DNA of 64,000 bases from Poa pratensis (Eukaryota > Streptophyta > Magnoliopsida > Poales > Poaceae). This document shows, piece by piece, positions 1 to 16,680 of this stretch. Below the pieces are notes generated by a model. It saw only the letters and a list, made by a program, of their open reading frames with translations. It was not told the DNA's origin and did no database searches. Within the stretch, counting starts at the first letter, position 1; the number at the start of each line of letters is the position of its first letter. Location: positions 118,568,100 through 118,632,099 of the forward strand of contig CAMZMU010000041.1 of the NCBI GenBank assembly GCA_947311845.1, given 5' to 3'. A program made the translations under genes and the position numbers.

Positions 1-1828
1 CAGCTGCTATGCTGCCATTTGGACTTCAGACGGATGAAGATAAGAAAGATGTAATGTTTTCAGGCTTCTCTTTCTTTTGTCATGAAGCATATGCTACCTA
101 GTAAGTGCTGAGAATATGGCATAATTGAAAGACATATACCTATGCATAAAAATACAATCATTAACACAAATCTAACTCAGATGTATTTGATAAAAAACAG
201 GGTAAGTATGGTGGACATTGACAAGCAACACTTAAATATTTCCCAAGAATTCCTGCTTGTTCGCATAGTCAATTAAATGATAAATTAAATAACATGTTGA
301 AAAAATCGTAGAAAAGTTACTGAAAAATTCAACATATTACTATATGGGAATTACTGAAAGAATTTGTTAAAAGGTCAATTTTGGGTCCCTGGACTATGGC
401 CGAATCTAGTTTTGGTACCTAAACTCTAAGCCCGGACAAATTTGACCCTCAACTTTCAAACCGGACAGAATTGATCCTCAGCTAACTAAAATTGACATAT
501 GATGTTTAGAAAAAACATGAAGAAAATCAAATAAAAATAAGTGTAAAAAAGGAAAATAAAAAGAAGAACTTTAGGACCCATTGAAAAGGGATTAGGAACT
601 ATGTTGAGAGTTCACGAATGTTCATATATTATTTATTAGTTTTCTCTAATTTCGTGGTCTTTTCATAACACTTCTAACTTTTTCATATTTCTTTTAATTT
701 GTGTGTTTGTCATTCTACATTCCAATATTATTCAGTAATCAAAAGATGCATTGCTTTTCGTAAACATATTTTGGTTTGGTAATTGTAAATATTATATTTT
801 CTATATGTTATTTATCTTTATAAAAATCAATTTCTCAAAATGGAAATTAAATCATGTATTATTTTTATAATTTAAAAAAGTAACGATGTTTGCTTTTTTT
901 GTGTTGACTAAGTTGGCAATTTGGCACGTGTGCGAACCACTGCCATATTATCGGTCAAAATATTTTGGAGGGCAAGGGATCAAATCTAACAGGTTTTAAA
1001 GGTTTTCGGTCAAGTTTGACTTGTTTCAGAATTTTGGGACTAAACTTAACTTGGTCAATACTTGAGGGGAACAAAATTTACTTAAAAAGAAAATAAGCTC
1101 TACCGCACATTTGTTGGAAAACTTCTGTTATATGATCTCATGGTTATAGACTTGTATGACTAATGACAATATCTGCATATTGTGTTTAACAGGGCTTACC
1201 AAGTTTGCCAGAGAATGAGATTGAGTCGACATTCGGTGCAGGAGCAGATGATCCTCCAACGACCGTTGCGTTGAGATTAGAATTCCAGCGTGATCGACTA
1301 TCCCAACAAAGCCCTGAAGAGGTATTATACTGCATGAGCCAATGTGCTCACCAAAACACATCTTTATTAAATTGTACAATTACATTGCCATAATCTGGGC
1401 CCACTATTATCAAATTTATTATGATATTTCCTGAAAATATATTGCTATCATTTCCAATTCATGTTTCTTGAAGAACCTCCTCAAGAACTATGTATCATAC
1501 TCCACTTAAGAGGTAAACAAGGGTGCGGGTTTTACTTACAATACATTGTATTTATCTTGTTCAGGACTCAATACTGGCTTCAATGCTGATGCGCCCATGG
1601 CCTGTGAGTGCTATCGGTACTGCAAGCTTCGACGGAGATGACGAGAGATTGAATCGAATAAAACGGGTTTTCATAAAGACAGAGCGTGACCACATGCTGG
1701 ACCCTCAGCAGCAAGATTCCATGATCAAGAAGTGGCCACCCAGCGAGGTTTTGGTCATAGATACAGATCACAGCCCCTTCTTCTCTGCACCAGAACAACT
1801 CTTTAATCTAATAGTCAAATCTCTATGA
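1..1828 (+). CDS. Methylesterase (MES17-like alpha/beta hydrolase), 5'-truncated by window
   Basis: This is the 3' end of an alpha/beta-hydrolase of the plant MES/SABP2-like family, which cleaves methyl esters of small hormones and metabolites. Exons that keep one frame are 1-50, 1193-1321 and 1565-1828; introns are 51-1192 (GTAATG...CAG) and 1322-1564. The last exon carries the catalytic Asp in a 'KTERDHMLDP' stretch and the catalytic His in 'DTDHSPFFS', the classical end of the family. The nucleophile Ser exon lies upstream of the window. The pattern 'EFQRDRL..QQSPEEDS' resembles MES17/MES18 (MES17 is known to act on methyl-IAA), but substrate cannot be told from this part. An alternative donor at 101 would read into a TAG stop, so the donor at 51 was chosen. 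Confidence 0.85.
375..1085. repeat. Probable non-autonomous DNA element in methylesterase intron
   Basis: The left side ('ggtcaattttgggtccctgg' and following) and the reverse complement of the right side share the same wording about ligand-like 'ttttg.tcc..caagt' phrases, suggesting diverged inverted ends of an element of about 0.7 kb. The interior is AT-rich and has no coding potential. Target duplications were not resolved, so family and exact ends are uncertain. Confidence 0.4.
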
Positions 1829-1897
1829 TGCAAATATGCACATAACTAAACTCTGTATAGTGGATTTATTCAAATTCTTGTAACATCATTTGTACAC

Positions 1898-1903
1898 AAT
1901 AAA
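1898..1903 (+). terminator. Poly(A) signal of methylesterase gene
   Basis: A canonical AATAAA lies 70 bases after the stop codon in T-rich 3' UTR-like sequence. Confidence 0.55.
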
Positions 1904-2344
1904 AGTATCATCTTAGTTAGGATCACATCTTTGTGAAGCACAATTCTCAGGAATCTTCAAGTTGGTTTGAGGGTATAACTATAAGTAGAACATGGTTTAA
2001 CGAAAACATTATCCTTGAACTTGGACAAGTAACTCGAGTCAGTGACTTTGTATCTCCAGTTTGTATACCCTGCCACGTTATTCCAAAAAAAAATATGTCG
2101 GACCCACCTTGCCCTTCTCACATACTGAACCTTTCCTTTGTAATGCAAAACGACAGGGTGAACCCTGTCTTATGACTTATGGTCTTACGCCTTCCCGCCT
2201 CGCAAAATGAGATGATAAGTCCATCATTCAGAAACCTGAATAGACGATGCTTTTTCAGAGATTCCACCTTTTTTCAGCGATATGGAAATTTTGTTTCAAG
2301 TAATTTGATGCGGGCGCCCAGTTTCAAGAAAAAGACATGCATGC
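1904..2344. other. Intergenic spacer
   Basis: No gene is recognised here. Open frames on both strands are short and show no family motif. It separates the methylesterase 3' UTR from a MITE. Confidence 0.5.
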
Positions 2345-2612
2345 TAAGAGCATCTCTAGCAGATACCAGAAAACCCTCCCGGCCCGGAAAATTCCAGCCG
2401 ATACGCGGTTTGGGCCTTTTTATGGCCCGAACAGGCCCCACATATCGGCCTGGCCCGGAAACAAATATCGGGGGCGCACTATATCTACCCCTCGTCCATG
2501 GTATCTCTTCTGCCGGATGGATTTCTAAACTGCAAAATCGTTTTCTGGGACCTGAAACTGTTTTTGATGTATGGGTATGGGTATATCCGGGGTCTGCTAG
2601 AGATGCCTCTAA
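2345..2612. mobile_element. Tourist/PIF-Harbinger-type MITE
   Basis: A 262-bp element (2348-2609) is bounded by a TAA target duplication (2345-2347 and 2610-2612). Its terminal inverted repeats read GAGCATCTCTAGCAGA on the left and, on the opposite strand at the right, GAGGCATCTCTAGCAGA. A 3-bp TAA duplication and GAGCATCTC ends fit Tourist-like PIF/Harbinger MITEs. There is no coding capacity. Confidence 0.8.
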
Positions 2613-3090
2613 CGAGATAACCATTTCATCAAAGGCATGGCATGCGCATCATAGGATTGTTCATTGTTAGACGCCAAGAACCGAAGCAGCAAAATGTTTG
2701 ACCCAACACAACAGCGAACAGAAGCGCAGCTCAGCCGCGCATTCGATCAAACAGGTGCCGTGCTGCTGCCTATGCACAGCCACCCTCGCTAAGAAACACG
2801 CGGCTCCTACTACTCTCCTGGCATCACGCTAGCTACTCACCTGGAGCACCTCCTCGCCGTAGCTGCGGTCATCGAACGCCCAGGAAGTCGGCGGGCGGCG
2901 GCGATGGCAGTGGTTCCTGTTCGCCGGCGCGCCGCACCACCGGTTCACGTGAGACCGCCAAGCGGGTCCAGCACACTGACCGCTTTAAACCCACTTCGAC
3001 GCTGACGAGTGGGCCCCACGTGGCAGTAACAGACAGAAGCGCACCGCGAAGCTTTGGCTAATCCAACCCACAGGGAGAGAGACGGCGCGC
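2613..3090 (+). promoter_or_regulatory. Upstream region and 5' UTR of plastid cysteine desulfurase gene
   Basis: This GC-rich stretch directly precedes the NFS2 start codon and has no credible gene. No clear TATA box is seen within 150 bases of the start, as is common for plastid-protein genes. The exact transcription start cannot be read. Confidence 0.35.
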
Positions 3091-9311
<6,221 letters not shown>

Positions 9312-9990
9312 TACAGCTCAGTTAGCCGACGCTAGCCTTCCTCTTGAAGTATGATACAGAAAACCTATGCCAGCCTGCTGTCTCTCAGGCTTCTCATGCA
9401 AATCAAAGCACGGGAAAGTTTTTTATGTAGTACTCTTGCGCTCCTGAAGTTTTGAAAATAAGCACTATTGGTTATGTAGATCCACTTGTGGGCAGAATTC
9501 CTAGATATAGAGCTCATGTCTGAAACCAAGTGGCAAAGATCCAATGCAACTTTTGACGCCTGGGACACTGCATGGTGCTACTGCATCTGCATGCATCCTC
9601 CTTTTTCGCTCTTCCTGCCTGTAATGATTTCAGGAGCTTTTCTCCTCGATCCATCTTCTCAAATTTTTGGAGATACAGATGATACTGAGATTTTACTAAT
9701 GATTGTCACTCATAAGCTGGCTGCAGTTCCAGGAATCTGTATGTATCTACCCTTACGCACGCGTATGTCCCTTTTTTTCACTCTCCTCGTTCGTTCCATC
9801 GACATCGGGGATAAAGGGGATCCCGTTCACCTGTCCTGGATCTGGGCAGTGCCAAAAAGGAGTTGTCCGCACACCGCGTGCCTGATGGAACAGAAAATTG
9901 ATGATCTGTGGGGTATCAAACCCTGACTGAGTTAGCCTTTTAACAGTGTCGAATGAGAGATCAGATCTGCAGCAGTGTGAGTGTCCGTAT
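9312..9990. other. NFS2 3' UTR and downstream spacer
   Basis: No gene is recognised. The first few hundred bases probably hold the NFS2 3' UTR. A clear AATAAA is not seen close to the stop codon. Confidence 0.4.
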
Positions 9991-10015
9991 TTGGCACTGC
10001 TCAACGTTTTTTTTT

Positions 10016-10821
10016 GAGGATACGTACCTTTTTTTTTTTTTTGACACATCCAACATCCACGTATATTCACCGAACATCCACATACAGAGTACATAGATCG
10101 AAAGCAAAGAACGAACAACAATACGAGGAGGAGGAGCCAGAACCAGATCCGAGATCATCACCTCCACCGGCGACGAAGAAGAAGAGCAGCAGCCGCCTGC
10201 TTACCACTGCCTGGGATGAAGTTTTCCCTTGAAAGACGCCGCCTTGACTGTCCGCCGCGCGGCGGCGAAACTTTGGACGCTGAACGACCGTGGCAGACGC
10301 CCCCCTGGCCCGCCGACGCCTCCTAGCCTCAGCTGCCTCCGGATCCGTCGCTGGAGGAAGAAGATGAACTCGAAGCACCCTGTGATCTGGCCGCCAGATC
10401 CGCCGCCCCGGATCTGACGAGAAGCTGCGACGCTCGAGCACCACGCCGGGCGTCGAGCACCACCAAGTCGAGCGCGGCGACGACGAGCTCCGGAGAGCAC
10501 CACCGCCAGAGAAGGCCCCGCCGACACCAAACCAACCGCCGCCAGCTCCACCTCCTCCGAGAAGCCGCCGGCGTGAACCCCACCCTACCCTACCGTATGT
10601 ACAGGCCGGAGACGGGGATCCCCCACCCTCCCGCCGCCGAAGCGGCCGGCGGAGGAGGGGAATCCCACGCCTCGGCGGCGCGGACGCGGTGGATCGGCGG
10701 GGAGAGCCCAAAAATCGCCTGTCTCTCCTGTAGCAGCTGATGACGGCGACTCGGCGAGGAGGAGAGGTTGTGGGCTCGTGACGGAGCAGAGCACGAACAA
10801 ATTGGATACGAGGATACGTAC
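10016..10821 (-). mobile_element. Second poly-A retroposon nested in the first, 12-bp target duplication
   Basis: GAGGATACGTAC occurs at 10016-10027 and 10810-10821. Between them lies about 0.78 kb that starts (plus strand) with a 15-base T run, so this is again a minus-strand poly-A insertion. Removing it joins the outer element's 3' end to its own T run. The body is GC-rich with several long overlapping open frames, none with a recognisable domain; these look like composition artefacts. Confidence 0.75.
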
Positions 10822-10882
10822 TTATACATTAGATCAAAGTCAAAGCACAGTACAGAGTACGTACATACAGGACTGAAATACC

Positions 10883-10943
10883 CAGACGGATACGTATCCG
10901 TACAGACGGATACGTATCCGTACAGACGGATACGTAGATCCGT
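10883..10943. repeat. 20-bp palindrome-bearing tandem repeat in outer retroposon
   Basis: Units beginning CAGACGGATACG recur at 10883, 10903 and 10923. Each full unit contains the perfect palindrome ACGGATACGTATCCGT; the third copy is interrupted. Confidence 0.85.
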
Positions 10944-11724
10944 ACACATAGCAGAAAGACCCCAAACAAGCAAAATATTACAACGAAGTCCCTGGGGAAA
11001 ATCCGCACCACCAGATCCAACCCACCTCCCATCTCCGGCGCCGGCGCACCGAGCAGCAAGAGAGAACGAGGCGGAGACCAACCCAGCCGAGGTAGAAGCG
11101 GCTCCATCGCCGACAAGCGGCTTTTTGAACCCTGTAAAGAGGAGCACCAACGGCGCCCGCATGTCGCTGTGGCTCGCGAGTCGGGGATCTTCCCCAAGCC
11201 CATATTCCACATCCAGAACCGGCGCACCCCATCGACGGCGTCGAGATCGGCACCAGCTCTGCCTTCCACAAGCCGCACCCCAAGCACGGACCGCGGCATC
11301 CCTCCGGCAACCGCAGCACCTGCATAGCTTCCCCCATCTTCCCGACGGCGCTGGGGAAGACGCCGCCGTGACGCAGACGAAGAGGCGGAACAAAAGCCCA
11401 ATGACGAGATCCCCGCCAACGCCCCGGCGATCTCGTCCAGGCAACCTAGCTCCGAACCTTCCCGGCATCGCACCGCGGCGACGACGGAAAAATCCAAGCA
11501 AAACTAACAGACTAGCTAATAAAAGTAGCTGTACACAGATCCGGCCGGTGATTCGGACCCCCTCCCCTCTCCGACGGCGCCGGGGCCGACGGAGAAGAGG
11601 AGGACGGCCGAATCACCGGCGGAAACGCGGCGTCGCCCTCTCTTCGCCTCTGGAACTGTAGCAGGGGGAGGAGAAAGCGAAACGAGACTTGGCACTGCTC
11701 AACGTTAGTCGTACTACATAGTAG

Positions 11725-12035
11725 CTGATCTGTTTTTATTGATTGAGAACTTGCCCGTGGCAAGATGGTTAGTAGGGTGGTTGTACTCCTAACCCATCAG
11801 GGTTTAAATCTCAGATTTGACACTGTTGTTTCTAATTTAGGCGGAATATTCTATTTTTCAGTGGGAGGCGACGTTCTCGTCGACAGCGAGACGTCTGTGG
11901 TGACTTCGTCAATCTCAAGACTCGACCCGCCGGTTCAGTCTATCGGAGATGTTCATAGGGGTAGGGTGTGTGTATGCGCATTCATAGGGGTGACTGTGTG
12001 CATATATATATGTGCGTCTGCATTTGTACTGTGTA
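11725..12035 (+). mobile_element. tRNA-derived SINE (diverged copy)
   Basis: The 5' part reads 'gcaagatggttagtaggg' and 'agggtttaaatctc', which fit RNA polymerase III A- and B-box positions in a tRNA-like head. The 3' part (CAGTGGGAGGCGACGTTCTC, then GGTGACTTCGTCAA, then a GTG/GCATTCATAGGGGTGA tail) is shared with the better copy at 28201-28513. No clean poly-A tail or target duplication remains, so this is an old copy. Confidence 0.65.
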
Positions 12036-12605
12036 GACGACATCGAAAAGATATTGATTCTACGAGCTGGCAAAAACTTATGTTTTTCGTGTAGACGACA
12101 TCGAAATGGCAAAACTTTTTGTTTTTCAGGCTCATGCGACGGTTGGGGTTGAGGCCAGGGCAAAGTAGGCGTGTTTCTGCGTGTATTGGTTGGCAGGTGA
12201 GGTGCATGTGGTCACTGTGACTGTGGTGGTGTACGGCTGGGGCAGAAGGCGGTTCTCTCCGGGGGAGCACCGCGGAATTGCTACACCTTTGCTCATGGGC
12301 CCATGGGCTCCATGCCATTGACCTCCCTCTACGCAACCGTGTGGACTCCTCGAACCAAATCAAAGGAAATCAATCACCGGCCCAACTGCTCTCTTTATCT
12401 GACTGCGTTGTCCTGTGGTTATTTCTAGACCAGTGACTAGAAGCCAGAAGGCTGTGCAGGAAAAAGTTAGTATTTCTTCCCTGCTAGGCATAGATCTAAA
12501 GTTCTCGTGTGTATGGTTTTTGGGTCCGGTTTCCCTTATAAATTGGACCAACCCTCTATCTATTCATTGAATTTAGCAGTGATCCTGCTAACGTTCAAAA
12601 AAAAA

Positions 12606-14700
12606 AAACCAATTAAAACTATTTGGAATATTAGGGGAGTGGGAAAAACAAGGTGCTGATGCCTTGTTCATGATATGATGAATGGGTATAACCTGGTTCT
12701 CATTGGCTTCGAAAAAACAATTAAGACGAATTATAAACAATGCTTCTTTAGGAAGTTAGACCATGTAAAAAATACTTTTTCAAATGCATCCCTTCGGTAG
12801 GTAAATCTGGTGGTATCTCGTGCGGTGTCAGAAATGAAACTCTATAATTAAATATCATCTGCCATTTGTTTTGAAAAAAAATTAAAAAAATGTACTTGTG
12901 GGTTAATTGTGTTTATGACCCAGCTCAAGAAAAGTTTAAAGAAGGTATCTGGACTGAACTTTCTGTTATCTGTCATGGTATGATGTGGTGCGCTTTCACT
13001 GTGGGTGGAGATTTTAGTATCTCGAGACATGCCAGTGAAAACAATACTACTTTACATCCTCACACAATTCTTATTTGTTTAATTTGATTATTCACATTTT
13101 CGATGTTAGCAAAAACTTTATTCGTGTGGGGGAGTATACTTGGTCTAACAAGTATACAATTCCTAACTTGAAAAACTTGACATAATATTTATGCCACCTG
13201 AATGGGAGGACTTCTTCCCTTTCTTTTATGTTAGGAAATTGGTAAGAGTAATTTTCGATCATAATGGCCTTTTGACTGACTCTGCTCACCAATCCCGTGT
13301 GGCTACAAAATCTAGAGAATGTCATTTTGATTTGGCTTGGTTTGAACATGTGGATTTCTTGCCCTCTATGGAGGGTTATTGGAAAAATTATGTGCGCGGT
13401 ATAAATCATATTGACATTTCTAATATAAAGTTGAAGGGAGTTAAAAAGTATCTTAAAAGACGGGGGTAAAAGAGGAGAGTCAACAAAAAAGGAAGATTGA
13501 GTTAAAAGAGGAGCTAGGCCGTTTAGAATCCATAGAAAAAAGATTTGATTTACCTCATTAGCTCTTTGTGAGGAAGACACAAATTTATGTTGATCTTTAG
13601 AAATTGTATGCCGATGAAGAAATGACCGTTGGTTGCTGCAAGGGGACCAAAACACTAGATTTTTTTCCCATTTAGTTGCAAATGGTTGTCGCAAACATAA
13701 GAATACAATTTTAGCTTTACAACAAGGCTATGTTGATAATGTTGGTACTGAAAGTTATTGTCTCATGCCACTAATTTTTACAAGGATATGTTTGGACCTG
13801 CATCTGGTAATATATTTTTGTATATCTCCTGGTATGTGGTCGCCTAATGAATGGTTAACCGAGGAGGACAATGTTGTCTTGTTTAAGCCTTTTTCTTTGG
13901 ATGAGATTAAGCATGCTCTTTTTTCTATGAAAGTGGACAAATTACCTGATAACATACTTGATGAATTTCACCAACAATGTTGGAATTTTGTTAGAATTGA
14001 TATACTTAGGATTTTTTAAGCTTTTCATGTTGGGACTCAAGAAATACAAAGATTGAATTATGGTGTGAGAACCTTGTTACCTAAAATCAGTGGGGCTAAC
14101 AAGATTGCTCAATTCTGACCTATTTGCTTGCTTAGATGCATTTACAAGGTGCAACTAAAGTGTTGACCATTAGATTGGAGCCTTTTCTTAAGAAACTTAT
14201 CAACATTAATCAAACTGCTTTTATCAAGAATAGAGATATCATGGATGGAAAATATGTATTTGCGTGAGATCATACATCATACACATGTGAAAAAACAAGT
14301 TGGGATTTTTATGAAACTTGACTGCAAAAATGCGTACGACAAAGTCGACTCGTATTTTGTGTTGGATTGTCATAAGGCTAAAAAAAGGCTAAGGGTTTTG
14401 GTAATATATGTGGGTGGATCAATAGTGTGTTGCACAATGGAACTGTGTTTGTTAAATTGAATAATCAGTTGGAACTGTGTTTGTTAAATGGGTTCGACAA
14501 GGAGATCCTTTGTCGCCCACATTATCAATATGATTGTTGAGTGTGTTACCAAAATGGCTACTAATATTCAAAATTGTAGTATGATTGAGGGTAAGTCGGT
14601 GACGCATAAAGTAGCTTGTTATGGTTATGATTCAAACTGTCCTATTATTTGGGACTGTTGTAGTATCCCAGATGTAATAAACGATTTATCGCTGTTTGAT
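12606..14700 (+). pseudogene. Decayed L1-type LINE (endonuclease/reverse transcriptase remnants)
   Basis: Short open stretches broken by stops and frameshifts spell typical plant LINE landmarks in the right order. Near 12620 is 'IWNIRGVGK' (start of the endonuclease domain). Near 13000 is a 'VGGDFSISRH' variant of the catalytic GGDFN site. Near 13920-14010 is 'DEFHQQCWNF', near 14310 'LDCKNAYDKV' (RT block A) and near 14495 'VRQGDPLSP' (RT block). The YADD box is not evident and downstream parts are lost. The element cannot code for an active protein. Confidence 0.8.
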
Positions 14701-15699
14701 TTGAAATAAAATGCGCTGTGATGGCTCTCCCTGGAAAAAAAAGACGTGTTTCACACTTGTCATGGATGCATCTCTCAGCTCTCATGCTGTCTTTCAAGAG
14801 AGAAAAAAAAATAGCAACGGAACGATCAGAGATTCGGCATCACGTCGGTACTTGACTATACACATGCAGTTCTTCACAAGTTCACATTCCTGGCCTCGTC
14901 CAGTCCAGTCGTCCTCTCCCATTCGCAAGTTTGAATTTTTGGTATACAAGACTTGCTAAAACCAGCAGTCGGAGACTCGGTGGTGCAGCACGCATGCAGG
15001 ACATACATGTAGCGACAAATAAAACTTTAGACTACCAGGATGGCTAGGGAAAGAAAATCAGAAGCTTTCGTAGAACTCAGTCAGCTTTGGGGATTTTTGG
15101 ACCATCATCGTCCAGTCAATAACATCACTTCAGAGCTTGTATGTCGTCTAAATCGAAAATTACAATGACAATTTTCACTTAAGATATTCAGACAGACTGT
15201 ATTTTCAAACTCGACGATTTCAAGTCACTGAGATTTCAATTGACCAAGGATCAACGCAACTGCACAACCATAGTAAACTACATAAACACGTTAGCTTTTA
15301 AGTTATTACATTACCACACAAATGAGTCCGACTGGCTTTGATGAACAGCTGACGATGGTGCATAGCTCATCACCCGTTCTCACAACGTAAAACGCAAGCA
15401 AAGCTCCGTACTGCTCCAGCTCTTGTCCCGTCAAGCCTCGACACACACGAACAAGGGGACATTTCCGCATCACTCCAAATTATGAAAACGCCCCTGGCTT
15501 TCGGAGAACAAGACACAGCTCGGTCTTTTTTCTCCTGCTACCAGTACAGCTTATTCTTCTCTCCAAAAAACGCCAAAAAAAAGATCGGCTATTACCGCAC
15601 GCCTCTCAAAATTTTGCAGATTCCGAGAAATAAAGTTAAAATAAGTTTGAATGTCTCTTCCAAAAAGTTGCGATGGTGTTGCTGCTCAGCTCCGGCGGG
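14701..15699. other. Spacer downstream of the ERF gene
   Basis: No gene is recognised. The right end (about 15450-15699) probably contains the 3' UTR of the minus-strand ERF gene. The rest is low-complexity AT-rich sequence without repeats that I could identify. Confidence 0.4.
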
Positions 15700-16680
15700 T
15701 CAGGCGGCCAGGAGCTCCGGCGCCGCCGCGAAGAGGTCGTCCAGGTCGGCGAGCTCCACGAAATCGCCCCACGTGCTGCTGCTCCACGTGGTCGGAGGGA
15801 GGCAGAGGATGTTGAGGGAGGAGTAGGACTCGTCGTCGCAGGCGAACCCCATCCCGAACGCAGCCGTCACTTCCTCGTCCGCGTTCACCAAGGACCACGT
15901 GGTCCCCGACTGGGAGGCCGAGGCCGCCGGGGTGCAGGTAGTCTCGGGGCAGGGTGAGGGCGCCGTAGGGGTGGATGTCTCGGGGCAGGGTGAGGGCGAC
16001 GCTGGGGAGGCCGCCGTGGTGGGGGTCTCGGGGCGGCGCGACGGCGGAGTGGCCGCGGATGTCGACGGCGACGGCACGGACGTCGTCACGGTGGACAGAG
16101 GCGACGGCGTAGTTGCCGCGGATGTCTCGGGCGACGGCACGGACGTCTTCACGGTGGACAGAGGCGACGGCATAGTGGCCGCGGATGTCGACGGCGACGG
16201 CACGGACGTGGTGACGGCGGAGAGAGGCGGCGTCGAGCTGGAGCGGGAGTGAGCGGCGGTGAGGTTGGTGATGGCGCGCAGGCCGTGTAGGCGTCGCGCG
16301 GCGGCGTCGTAGACTGCGGCGGCCTCCTCTGCGGTGTCGAAGGTGCCGAGCCAGACGCGGCGGCCCTGCTCCTGGTCGCGGATCTCCGCCGCCCACTTCC
16401 CCCACGGCCGCTGCCGCACGCCGCGGAACCGCGGGCCGTCGACCTCCTTGCCGTTCACCCTCCTCGGCCTCTTCCAGCGACGGGAGGAGGAGGAGGAGCT
16501 GGTCGCGGACGTGCCGCGCGGCAGGTCGATCTCCCGCACGCACCGCCGCACGCCGCGACGCTGCTGGAGCCGATGGGTCGGCTCGTCGTCGGAGTCGTCG
16601 GTGGCGTCGGCGTCGAGGAAGTGCACGCGGACGACGCGGGCACGGGGGAGCTTCTGCCGCTGCTCCATCGCCGATGACAT
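15700..16680 (-). CDS. AP2/ERF transcription factor, cytokinin-response-factor (group VI) type
   Basis: This intronless gene of 326 codons encodes a nuclear DNA-binding protein. Residues about 84-141 form one AP2/ERF domain with the YRG-like '[18 protein letters not shown]' start and the '[12 protein letters not shown]' centre; the Ala and Asp typical of ERF (GCC-box) binding are present. Residues about 18-33 ([16 protein letters not shown]) match the CRF domain that defines group VI and mediates contacts with the cytokinin phosphorelay in characterised members. A basic stretch 'RRWKRPRR' (67-74) is a likely nuclear signal. Between the AP2 domain and an acidic C-terminus (ending '[11 protein letters not shown]...') is a Ser/Thr/Pro-rich region with three 21-residue repeats. 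Met1 is used as start; Met5 is equally possible. High GC is typical of intronless grass ERF genes. Confidence 0.93.
   Translation of the reverse strand: MSSAMEQRQKLPRARVVRVHFLDADATDDSDDEPTHRLQQRRGVRRCVREIDLPRGTSATSSSSSSRRWKRPRRVNGKEVDGPRFRGVRQRPWGKWAAEIRDQEQGRRVWLGTFDTAEEAAAVYDAAARRLHGLRAITNLTAAHSRSSSTPPLSAVTTSVPSPSTSAATMPSPLSTVKTSVPSPETSAATTPSPLSTVTTSVPSPSTSAATPPSRRPETPTTAASPASPSPCPETSTPTAPSPCPETTCTPAASASQSGTTWSLVNADEEVTAAFGMGFACDDESYSSLNILCLPPTTWSSSTWGDFVELADLDDLFAAAPELLAA
16052..16240 (-). repeat. 63-bp in-frame minisatellite inside the ERF gene (3 copies)
   Basis: The plus-strand phrase GCCGCGGATGTC recurs at 16052, 16115 and 16178, a period of exactly 63 bases, that is 21 codons. It encodes repeats containing '[18 protein letters not shown]'. 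The copies differ by a few substitutions. Confidence 0.9.

Larger units (their letters stand above)
9991..11706 (-). mobile_element. Poly-A retroposon (outer), minus strand, with 18-bp target duplication
   Basis: The 18-bp sequence TTGGCACTGCTCAACGTT occurs at 9991-10008 and again at 11689-11706. Directly inside the left copy is a T run, so the element is inserted on the minus strand and ends in poly-A. This is the signature of LINE-machinery retroposition. Without the inner insertion it is about 0.9 kb, GC-rich at its 5' end (near 11688), with no recognisable reverse transcriptase. It could be a 5'-truncated LINE, an internally deleted LINE or a retrotransposed host transcript; the family is not identified. 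Confidence 0.8.

Noticed and set aside
10590..11661. Overlapping open frames of about 300 codons on both strands
   Set aside because: They lie inside nested poly-A retroposons, are Arg/Pro/Gly-rich in all frames and show no domain; GC-rich DNA gives such frames by chance.
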